From: Oscillospiraceae bacterium
GTDB taxonomy: Bacteria; Bacillota_A; Clostridia; Oscillospirales; Oscillospiraceae
Assembly: GCA_015068175.1 (NCBI GenBank)
Contig: SVLA01000077.1
Coordinates: 1-9,466, forward strand
DNA: 9,466 nucleotides
Reading direction: 5' to 3'
Below the pieces are notes generated by a model that did no database searches, was not told the origin of the DNA, and saw only the letters and a program-made list of their open reading frames with translations. Below, one piece after another: positions 1 to 6,126 of this stretch (position 1 is its first letter; each line of letters opens with the position of its first letter). Both the position numbers and the translations under genes were made by a program.

Positions 1-220
1 TGCCGAAGTCCTTGTTCGGGCAGTCGAGGTGACCGCCGAGCAATAAAAACCATCCCTCATCGCCCGCACGGATGGTGTTCTCGTGGATGATAAACTCCAC
101 CCACTCCGCCGCCGCACATTCGGCTGCCGGAAGGACTGCACACATAACGCCGCCGTTTGTTTCGATCACCGCGTCGACACAGCGGATGCCGTCGGCGGTT
201 TTGATTTTGAAGCTGTACAT
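1..220 (-). CDS. Unidentified protein, N-terminal 73 codons (runs off left edge)
   Basis: The reading frame starts at an ATG (218-220) and stays open to the window edge, giving MYSFKIKTADGIRC at its N-terminus and an HLDCPNKDFG stretch at the edge. A GGAG ribosome binding site (228-231) lies 7 nt upstream of the start, and the stop codon of the preceding gene lies only 12 nt upstream, so this is the fifth gene of the operon. There is no signal peptide, unlike the four genes before it, so the product is probably cytoplasmic. I do not recognise the family. By context it could be another glycan-processing enzyme, but the visible part shows no catalytic motif. A competing minus-strand frame (57-242) was judged a shadow because it is Arg/Cys-rich and lacks a placed ribosome binding site. 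Confidence 0.72.
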   Translation of the reverse strand, partial: MYSFKIKTADGIRCVDAVIETNGGVMCAVLPAAECAAAEWVEFIIHENTIRAGDEGWFLLLGGHLDCPNKDFG

Positions 221-232
221 GTTGATTCTCCG

Positions 233-1477
233 TTAATTCCAATCGTGTTTTGTGAATTCGTACATTGCGATTCCCGCCGCCATCGGCAGATTCAGGCTGT
301 CGATACCGGTGGTATCCACGGAGCCATCAGCATTCAGGCCGCCGAAAACAACGGCTGCGGTGTTGTAGTAGTTGACGGAGGCGTCGCGGACGGTAACATC
401 CAACTGGTAGGTCATTCTGTAAGTAGCGCCGTTATCGGTGACCAGGCAGGACAGGTCGGTCACGACCCAGGTATTGGCAGAGGTATGGACAAAGAAGGGG
501 GTGGAAGCGCTGGGCCAGTAGTGATTCAAGGCGCCATCCCACATGTAGCCGCCATATTCAGCGCTCATCCAGGTGGGCCAAGCGCCTGCGGAAGCATCAG
601 CGGTATTGGAATTGCCATGGTTGGCCACAGGCAGCTCGAAGGTGTAAACATTGCTGGCATTTCTGCTGTAGCGGTACACGCCACCGGTGGTGGGGGCGGT
701 GCCTTCATAGATAACGAAGCCCTGCTCGCCGGTGCCCTTCAGGATCTCGACGTAGGAGTTGGCCGCATCCACTGCGCCGATGGCGGCGTAGCCGGTCTCC
801 AGGATCATGGCATCGGTGTTGACATTCGCATGGAGGGAAGTGGTGAAAGCAGCCAGGGAGTTGGTAGCCGTCAGATTTTTGAAAGTGACATCGTAGTTGG
901 AGGTATCGATGGTGCCGTTGTTGTAGCCGCCGACGACGATGGCCGCAGCATTCCAGTAGTTGGCGTTGGCATCTCTGACAGTAACATCCAGCAGATAGGC
1001 ATAAACCCACACAGCACCGTTATTCTGCACAAAGTCAAAGATGGTAGTTAGTGCCCAGCCGTCATTGCCAAAACGAACAAAGATGGGATTGCCGTCGGGG
1101 AAGAATATTTCACCGTTGCCGGGCCAAAGCCAGCCATCGGGGGTATAGTAAAGATTCCAGCCGATATCGCCCAACTGGTTGTTGTAGCCGTGGTTGGCAG
1201 AGGGGGTGGTAAAGGTGTACAGATTGTTGGCATCGCGGGTGTAGCTGTAAACAGCGCCGGATGCAGGGGCCGCGCCGTTGAAATACACGGTGCCCTGTTC
1301 GCCGGTGCCCAGCAGAACTTCTGCCTTATGGGCCTCGGCATCCACGATGCCAATGGCAGCATAGCCGCTGGCGGGGATGGTGGTTTCATCAGCAGTGGCG
1401 CTGACAGCAATGACGGAGACCAGCATTGCCAGGATCAGCATCACGGTGATGAACTTGCTTACGTTGTTCTTTTTCAT
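233..1477 (-). CDS. Secreted protein with two copies of an unrecognised domain
   Basis: This 414-aa protein begins with a classical signal peptide: a basic N-terminus (MKKNNVSKF), a hydrophobic core to about residue 26, and a likely cleavage site after SATA (residue 29). There is no lipobox cysteine, LPXTG motif or visible SLH domain, so it is probably released or held non-covalently. The mature part is two homologous units, about residues 38-200 and 228-397, offset by 191 residues. Each opens with GYAAIG followed by VDA, then GTGEQG, an AP-x-x-G-x-VY segment, YTF, ANHG, and near its end LDVTVRDA and an AA-[IV]-V-x-GG-[YL]-N motif. The composition (aromatic, Gly, Asn, Thr, few charges) suggests beta-rich modules. 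A strong TAAGGAGGA ribosome binding site (1484-1492) precedes the start and overlaps the short gap after the SGNH hydrolase gene. Function is unknown; glycan or cell-wall binding is a guess from context. Confidence 0.88.
   Translation of the reverse strand: MKKNNVSKFITVMLILAMLVSVIAVSATADETTIPASGYAAIGIVDAEAHKAEVLLGTGEQGTVYFNGAAPASGAVYSYTRDANNLYTFTTPSANHGYNNQLGDIGWNLYYTPDGWLWPGNGEIFFPDGNPIFVRFGNDGWALTTIFDFVQNNGAVWVYAYLLDVTVRDANANYWNAAAIVVGGYNNGTIDTSNYDVTFKNLTATNSLAAFTTSLHANVNTDAMILETGYAAIGAVDAANSYVEILKGTGEQGFVIYEGTAPTTGGVYRYSRNASNVYTFELPVANHGNSNTADASAGAWPTWMSAEYGGYMWDGALNHYWPSASTPFFVHTSANTWVVTDLSCLVTDNGATYRMTYQLDVTVRDASVNYYNTAAVVFGGLNADGSVDTTGIDSLNLPMAAGIAMYEFTKHDWN
287..1366 (-). repeat. Tandem domain duplication inside the secreted protein gene
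   Basis: Two in-frame units, 878-1366 (first copy in reading order) and 287-796 (second copy), encode the repeated domain. Similarity is visible at DNA level around the GTGEQG codons (near 1290-1312 and 720-742) and around the GYAAIG codons, so the duplication is fairly well preserved there. The middle of each unit has diverged: the first copy has a WLWPGNGEIFF stretch where the second has GGYMWDGALNHYW. Confidence 0.8.
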
Positions 1478-1494
1478 TTTTGTTCCTCCTTAAA

Positions 1495-2343
1495 TTAATT
1501 GTTGTATTTTGCTGCGATTTCGGATGTATCATAATCCGCAAACGCAGGGGTATACCCTTTCACGCCCAGCTTCATCAGGATCTGGTCGGCCAGAATGGTG
1601 GCAGCCAGCGCCGTGGGATGGATGGCGTCGGAAGCCAGCTCGATGTACGCGGTGCCCTTCTCATGCTGCTGCTCCAGGATCTCACCCAGGTAGATGATAT
1701 CCAGCTTGTACTCAGCAGCCATGGTGCAGACCACATCGGCGATCTCATCGGCATAGGTCTTATAGTTATTGACGCTGGGGATCACACAGTTGGCCTGCAT
1801 GGCATCGTCCGCCGGCAGCAGGTAGGGCTGGATCAGGATGATCTGGGCATCGGTATTGGCCGTCATGGCATCCAGCAGGAAGCGGTAGGACTTGGTAAAT
1901 GCTTCCTTGCCCTTGTAACCGCTCCAGCAATCGTTGATGCCCAGCAGCATGATGATGTAGTCCGGCTTCAGATCGAAGCAGTCTTCCTGCAGGCGGAAGT
2001 ACTGGTCCAGGACCGTATCACCGGAAACGCCGGTGCTGTAGAAGATGAATTCTTCATTTTTGAACTGCTGACGGAGCTTCTGTGCCACGATCTTGGGATG
2101 GTTGGCGCCCAGGAAGGTCTTGTCTTTATAATTGGTACGGCCACCATCGGTGATGGAGTCGCCCATGAACAGAATTACAGGCTTATCTTTCAGACCGGTC
2201 ACTTCATTGATCTCCTTTTCTCCGGTTGCGCCGGGATCGTTGCCATTGGTAGGCTGCTGTTGGGCGACGGGCTGGCAGCCGAACATGGTCAGCATCAACG
2301 CCACCGCCAGGCACAGAGACAGAATTTTGAGCATTTTCTTCAT
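1495..2343 (-). CDS. GDSL/SGNH-hydrolase lipoprotein (probable carbohydrate esterase)
   Basis: This 282-aa protein has a lipoprotein-type signal peptide ending in MFGC with the lipidated Cys at 23 (an imperfect lipobox, Phe at -2), then a Gln/Pro/Asn-rich linker to about residue 45. The SGNH blocks are complete: MGDSIT with nucleophile Ser63, STGVSGDT with Gly105/Gly108, GIND with Asn137, and DAIHP with Asp239 and His242. SGNH enzymes of this layout typically remove acetyl or other acyl groups from polysaccharides, although lipases and thioesterases share the fold. Anchored outside the membrane and placed between a glycosidase-like lipoprotein and domain-repeat proteins, a deacetylase of a decorated glycan is the most likely role. 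The ATG at 2343 is preceded by AAAGGAG about 10 nt upstream. An out-of-frame ATG 8 nt further upstream is not used by this frame. The exact substrate cannot be read from the sequence. Confidence 0.92.
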   Translation of the reverse strand: MKKMLKILSLCLAVALMLTMFGCQPVAQQQPTNGNDPGATGEKEINEVTGLKDKPVILFMGDSITDGGRTNYKDKTFLGANHPKIVAQKLRQQFKNEEFIFYSTGVSGDTVLDQYFRLQEDCFDLKPDYIIMLLGINDCWSGYKGKEAFTKSYRFLLDAMTANTDAQIILIQPYLLPADDAMQANCVIPSVNNYKTYADEIADVVCTMAAEYKLDIIYLGEILEQQHEKGTAYIELASDAIHPTALAATILADQILMKLGVKGYTPAFADYDTSEIAAKYNN

Positions 2344-2364
2344 TCCGCATCCGCTCCTTTCCTG

Positions 2365-3066
2365 TCAGGACAGGTCAATATCGCCACTGTCCCAGCCCAC
2401 ACCGTTGGGATCCAGGAAGGCGGTATTTTCCTTGTTGGCTGCGGGCCATTGGCCCTTGGCATCGTAGTTGCCTACCACCATGCCGTAGCGGACCACCTTG
2501 GCCAGGCCATCCAGTTCCGTCTCAGCGTAGAGATAGATCTTGGTGTAGGCATCGAAGGCCATGGCCTCTCTGCCCTTGAACACACGCCACTCCGTATCGC
2601 TGTAACGGACGAAGATGATGGATTCTTCATTCATAAAGTACATCTCGGAGTACCAGAAGCGCTTCTGGCGGCCGGAAGCATACACGGGATCCCGGGTGGA
2701 GAAGCTCTCGCTGAACACGGGGTAAGTCTTGATCCGCTGGGCAGTGTAGACATCGCCGTTTTTGACAAAGGGATTAACGGCGCCCACCACGGGAGCATCG
2801 CCATCCCACTGGATGGTCTTTGCTTCGCCGTTGCCGAAGAGGACCTTGGCGGTTTTCGCGGTCTCGTCCACAGAACCGACCGCGCAGTAATAAACGGTTT
2901 TTTCAGGCATAGGTTCTCCTCCTCGAGTGGGTTCCGTTGCATTGCCGGGATTTGTTGCCGCCGGGGGCTGGGTGGCCGGTTCCGTGGGGCCTGCCGGCGC
3001 TACACAGCCTGCCAGACACAGCGCCAGCAGGATCAGCGCAACGGTTCGCATAAATTGTTTGCGCAT
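2365..3066 (-). CDS. Lipoprotein carrying one copy of the shared unrecognised domain
   Basis: From the chosen start the protein is 233 aa. It has a clean lipoprotein signal (CLAGC, lipidated Cys21), a low-complexity Pro/Thr/Ala/Asn linker at about 22-56, then one domain at about 58-205. This domain resembles the units of the secreted protein two genes downstream: AVGSVDE, then V-L-F-G-N-GE, DGDAP-x-x-GAV, IIFVRY, and near its end VVGNYDAKG. An ATG two codons earlier (3070-3072) is in frame, but it sits only 2 nt from the AAGGAG site whereas the ATG at 3064-3066 sits 8 nt from it, so the shorter form is preferred. The binding site overlaps the TAA of the upstream gene, which suggests coupled translation. 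No enzyme motif is visible; a surface binding or accessory role is inferred. Confidence 0.85.
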   Translation of the reverse strand: MRKQFMRTVALILLALCLAGCVAPAGPTEPATQPPAATNPGNATEPTRGGEPMPEKTVYYCAVGSVDETAKTAKVLFGNGEAKTIQWDGDAPVVGAVNPFVKNGDVYTAQRIKTYPVFSESFSTRDPVYASGRQKRFWYSEMYFMNEESIIFVRYSDTEWRVFKGREAMAFDAYTKIYLYAETELDGLAKVVRYGMVVGNYDAKGQWPAANKENTAFLDPNGVGWDSGDIDLS

Positions 3067-3074
3067 ACACATCT

Positions 3075-3080
3075 CTCCTT
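3075..3080 (-). promoter_or_regulatory. Ribosome binding site deciding the start of the 233-aa lipoprotein
   Basis: AAGGAG on the minus strand overlaps the TAA stop (3079-3081) of the preceding gene. It is 8 nt from the ATG at 3066 and only 2 nt from the in-frame ATG at 3072, which favours 3066 as the true start. Confidence 0.75.
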
Positions 3081-5880
3081 ACTTGCGTTTTCTCTGAACT
3101 TCTGCGATGACGGAATCCACAAAGTCAGGTTCGTAGGAATAGAGACCTTCCACGCCGGTGGAGGGCTGATCCATCTTTGCCTGCTTCTGTACTTCGGGAT
3201 CAGACATCATTTCCTGGATCTTCGCGTTGAAGAATTCCATTTCCTTCTGCTGGGTCTCGGTCACGACGCCGTCGCAGCCCAGGTCCTGCCACAGAATGCC
3301 GGGCACGCCGCCGGCCTCATAAGTGGCCTGCCACCAGGGGAACACGGCCACCAGGGACTTGATCAGGGCCGCCTTCTGGGGCTGAGCCAGATTGTACTCC
3401 GCCTGGAAGTCTTCGCCGTACTTTTCGTTGATGACGTAGTCGCGCATGTTGTTGAACTGAGGCAGCAGCATGGGGATCAGGCCGTTGTCCACAGACAGCT
3501 TGGTGATCTCGCTGACTTCCGAGGGGGTCAGGGGCAGCACCACATAGTCGGTGTAGGAGCGGATAGCATCGGACATGGCGATCAGTTCGGGGATGGTGCC
3601 GTTGCGCAGGTTATTATAAATAATGTTACGGTAGTGAGCATTGGTAGTGGCGGGATCCAGACCGGGAACCACCATGTTGCTGCCTTCCGTCCGCAGGTTC
3701 ATCATCGCATTGGGATCCTGCTGCCGTACAAGGGCCATGGTGTCCTCGTAATTCTTGATCCGCAGTTCGGTGCGGAAAATATCCAGATCGATGACCGCGG
3801 TGGACCAATCCTTGAAGCCGGTAACCTCGCTGTCGTAATCATAGATGGCCATGAAGCCGATGACGTTCTGATTCACCAGGCCAGCCTCGGGATCGATCTT
3901 GTCAAAGTCCCGGTATTTGGTACCCCAGGCGGCGTTCAGGGCATCGATGGTGCCGTACTTCTCCTTCAGCCACTCCTGGAACATCTTCTTTTCTTCCTTG
4001 CCCATAGCCATGCGGCCCACCATTTCCAGGCGGGTGTAGCCCCGGGTGTCTTCGGTGTAGTATTGGGTCAGACCCGCGCCGTCCACCCAGTAATTGTCAC
4101 CCCAGCGGCTGCGCTGATACAGCAGGGCCGCCGCCATAGCCAGAGGCACTTCCTCGTCGCCTTTATCCGACTCTGCGGAGTAGGCCATGGAGTAGCGGTA
4201 ATTTTCACCGTTGATCCAGCGGACAATGTTGGGCAGCTGGGCAGAACCGAAATAGAAGGTACCCACACCGTCCAGCTTCATACCCAGGCGGCGGGCCACA
4301 TCAAAGGTAAACTTGATGGCATCACCCTTGTGGTTGGACCGGCGCTGAACGGTGCCCTCCACCAGATTGGGCGTCTGGGAAGAAACGGCCACATCATACA
4401 TATAATACCAACCCTGGTTGGTTACCACATTGACACCGGCCGCCTGCATATCCAGCAGGTCTTCCACGATGCTTTCCGCAATGTAGGGATTTGTGGAGAA
4501 ATTCGCCCGCATGGCGGTCATGGCCTGGGCATAGATGGCGGGATAAGCAATGCCCTCGTCGTTGACCACCACATTGATATTGTTGGGATTGTAGTTAATG
4601 CTGATGGCATCCGTATCCATGGTCACCGGGAAGGAGCCCCGGATAATCCGGGTCTCACCTTTGCCGCTGATGACCTTGATGACCACCTGCTCCGTAAAGG
4701 AGGCGGGCTGCAGCCAGATACGGCCTTCGATCACGTCCGTGCCGGGATCCGTTGCGAACTGTTCATAAGTGGTCATGAACTCTTCAAAGTAATGGAGCCA
4801 GGAACGGGTGTTCTTGGACTGGGCCGCCGGCGCGGAAGTGATGCTCACTTCCGGCAGATCGGTCTGGACCGCTTCTTCCTTTACGGAGAATTCATAATTG
4901 GCGCTCTGCATCAGACGGCCGGCCCACATGGTGGTATAGGGCTCGTAACCGTACTCTGTACGGTAATATGTATTGAATACGATGCGGTAATCGCCAACGG
5001 GCATACCCAAACCTTCCGGGGTCTGTTCGGAGAACATGCCGGAGTCAAAGCAGATCCAAAACTCCCGGGTCTCACCGGGGTAAACATAGGTCAGTTCCCG
5101 GATGTACTGATTGGTCAGGCCGCCCAACTGGCTGTAAGACCCATCCAGATTCTTGCGGTAGAGGATCGGCTCAATAACGAAACCGCCGGTGCCTTCCGCA
5201 TCCAGAATGGTGTTGCCGGTGTTGGTATACTTGAACTTCAGCCAGTTGGCATCGCCGCTCTGAACGGTGCCGGAAGCAACCAGGTCCGTCAGATCATAGT
5301 TGGGATAGGCTTCTGCGGGATCATCGGTGTTATCCGGCGTCATGATGTGCCGCTGATCTTCCTTGACGGTACCCTTCACATAACCCATGTATTCGATCTT
5401 GATGGCCACCTCGCCGGGCACCGCCAGATCATACATTTGATCAATGTTGTTGCCTCTGTCCTTCTCCTCAAAGGCGGTGGCTACGATGGACAGCGGGAAA
5501 TCAATATCACCGGTCTTGGTGATCTTATAATCAATAGGTACTGCGGAATAAGGCACCAGGGTGGTGGGCATATTGAATTCCGCCGTGAAGCCGTTACCGC
5601 TCATCTTCATCCTGCGGGTAGGCGCGCCGTCGTACTGATTCAGCGTGCCGACCTTCTCCGCCTCCCGGGAAATGGGATTATAGATCAGGCCGTCATCATA
5701 GGCCAGTTCATACCCCTCCGCGATGGCGGTGGTGTACTCCGGCACCGTCAGATCCGTCGGTTTTTTCAACGTCATTTTGTTCCCCTCCGTGTTACATCCG
5801 CCCAGCAAAACCGCGGAACCCACTATTTCCAGGCACAAAGCCGCGGCAACGATGGCCTTCGCTGTCTTCGATCTGCGCAT
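3079..5880 (-). CDS. Large lipoprotein with a GH42-like (clan GH-A type) barrel
   Basis: This first gene of the operon encodes 933 aa. The signal peptide ends in LLGGC with lipidated Cys29, so the protein is anchored outside the membrane. Residues about 95-340 look like beta-sandwich modules (for example LKFKYTNTGNT near 214-224). A barrel-like part spans about 445-895, beginning near ESIVEDLLDMQAAGVNVV. Residues 634-652 (FQEWL...YGTIDALNAAW) match the GH42 beta-galactosidase of this window at 11 of 19 positions, and GVPGILWQDLG (858-868) resembles the last barrel strand. The usual GH42 Asn-Glu acid/base is not seen; a TED (609-611) occupies roughly that place. The strand matching the nucleophile reads MLLPQ (804-808) without Glu. 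It may therefore be a divergent glycosidase or a non-catalytic binder. AGGAGG lies 7 nt before the ATG. An upstream ATG 8 nt away is out of frame. Confidence 0.8.
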   Translation of the reverse strand: MRRSKTAKAIVAAALCLEIVGSAVLLGGCNTEGNKMTLKKPTDLTVPEYTTAIAEGYELAYDDGLIYNPISREAEKVGTLNQYDGAPTRRMKMSGNGFTAEFNMPTTLVPYSAVPIDYKITKTGDIDFPLSIVATAFEEKDRGNNIDQMYDLAVPGEVAIKIEYMGYVKGTVKEDQRHIMTPDNTDDPAEAYPNYDLTDLVASGTVQSGDANWLKFKYTNTGNTILDAEGTGGFVIEPILYRKNLDGSYSQLGGLTNQYIRELTYVYPGETREFWICFDSGMFSEQTPEGLGMPVGDYRIVFNTYYRTEYGYEPYTTMWAGRLMQSANYEFSVKEEAVQTDLPEVSITSAPAAQSKNTRSWLHYFEEFMTTYEQFATDPGTDVIEGRIWLQPASFTEQVVIKVISGKGETRIIRGSFPVTMDTDAISINYNPNNINVVVNDEGIAYPAIYAQAMTAMRANFSTNPYIAESIVEDLLDMQAAGVNVVTNQGWYYMYDVAVSSQTPNLVEGTVQRRSNHKGDAIKFTFDVARRLGMKLDGVGTFYFGSAQLPNIVRWINGENYRYSMAYSAESDKGDEEVPLAMAAALLYQRSRWGDNYWVDGAGLTQYYTEDTRGYTRLEMVGRMAMGKEEKKMFQEWLKEKYGTIDALNAAWGTKYRDFDKIDPEAGLVNQNVIGFMAIYDYDSEVTGFKDWSTAVIDLDIFRTELRIKNYEDTMALVRQQDPNAMMNLRTEGSNMVVPGLDPATTNAHYRNIIYNNLRNGTIPELIAMSDAIRSYTDYVVLPLTPSEVSEITKLSVDNGLIPMLLPQFNNMRDYVINEKYGEDFQAEYNLAQPQKAALIKSLVAVFPWWQATYEAGGVPGILWQDLGCDGVVTETQQKEMEFFNAKIQEMMSDPEVQKQAKMDQPSTGVEGLYSYEPDFVDSVIAEVQRKRK

Positions 5881-5941
5881 TGTTCATCCTCCTCGTTTTA
5901 GGATAGTATTCCACCATATTTTGTGTATAGTTTACATACAA

Positions 5942-5971
5942 AATATAACATGCAACGTTGCACATTGTCAA
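5942..5971 (-). promoter_or_regulatory. Promoter of the minus-strand glycan operon
   Basis: On the minus strand a perfect -35 TTGACA (5966-5971) and a -10 TATATT (5942-5947, 5 of 6 consensus) are separated by 18 nt. A TG one base before the -10 makes it an extended -10 element. Transcription would start near 5935, giving a leader of roughly 55 nt before the ATG at 5880. It is the only convincing promoter upstream of the five-gene operon. Confidence 0.8.
5951..5962. promoter_or_regulatory. Probable LacI-family operator, TGCAACGTTGCA
   Basis: This is a perfect 12-bp palindrome with a central CG, the hallmark of LacI/GalR-family operators, whose hinge helices insert at the central CpG step. It lies wholly between the -35 and -10 boxes of the operon promoter, where a bound repressor would exclude RNA polymerase. 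The divergent LacI-family gene is the obvious candidate to bind it; a CcpA-type global regulator is a less likely alternative because the half sites differ from the usual cre pattern. Confidence 0.78.
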
Positions 5972-6038
5972 TATCAATTGAGTTCAGAATAATTTTTTTG
6001 TTATTTTGTGGACTATGGCCCTCTGATTTTGGTAAGAC

Positions 6039-6056
6039 TTGACAAAAGTTCGTCAA
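6039..6056. repeat. Imperfect 18-bp palindrome over the regulator promoter
   Basis: TTGACAAAAGTTCGTCAA pairs at 7 of 9 positions (arms TTGAC and GTCAA). It begins at the -35 box and runs into the spacer. It could be a site for another regulator, or chance symmetry created by the -35 hexamer. It lacks the central CG of the operator at 5951-5962. Confidence 0.35.
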
Positions 6057-6067
6057 AAATGTACAAT
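6039..6067 (+). promoter_or_regulatory. Promoter of the LacI-family regulator gene
   Basis: A perfect -35 TTGACA (6039-6044) and a -10 TACAAT (6062-6067) are separated by 17 nt. Predicted initiation near 6074 gives a leader of about 53 nt. The CG-centred operator lies about 77 bp upstream of this -35 box, so direct self-repression through that site alone is not obvious. Confidence 0.78.
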
Positions 6068-6113
6068 ACGGTAAAGAAATCGTTTGGTTTATATCGATAC
6101 ATTCCGTGGATAC

Positions 6114-6119
6114 AGGAGG
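6114..6119 (+). promoter_or_regulatory. Ribosome binding site fixing the regulator start
   Basis: AGGAGG is 7 nt before the ATG at 6127. The longer frame from a GTG at 6106 would place this site inside the coding region and add seven residues not typical of the family, so 6127 is chosen. Confidence 0.85.
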
Positions 6120-6126
6120 AACGCCT

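Noticed and set aside
2361..2374. Short palindrome CCTGTCAGGACAGG at the end of the 233-aa lipoprotein gene
   Set aside because: Six-base arms with a 2-nt centre and no T-run do not make a terminator, and it lies inside a tightly spaced operon next to the next gene's ribosome binding site; chance is adequate.
1480..5901. A 1473-codon open frame on the plus strand
   Set aside because: It is the exact codon-aligned mirror of three well-supported minus-strand genes with signal peptides, catalytic motifs and ribosome binding sites. Its own product is His/Gly/Val-rich with no recognisable domain, and its openness follows from codon avoidance in the real genes.
5886..5904. ATCCT/AGGAT inverted repeat that could hide the ribosome binding site of the 933-aa gene
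   Set aside because: A 5-bp stem with a 9-nt loop is too weak to support a regulatory claim.
5924..5940. Inverted repeat TGTAT/ATACA near the operon transcription start as a second operator
   Set aside because: The arms are only 5 bp in AT-rich DNA with a 7-nt spacer and no CG centre, so it does not resemble the operator at 5951-5962.
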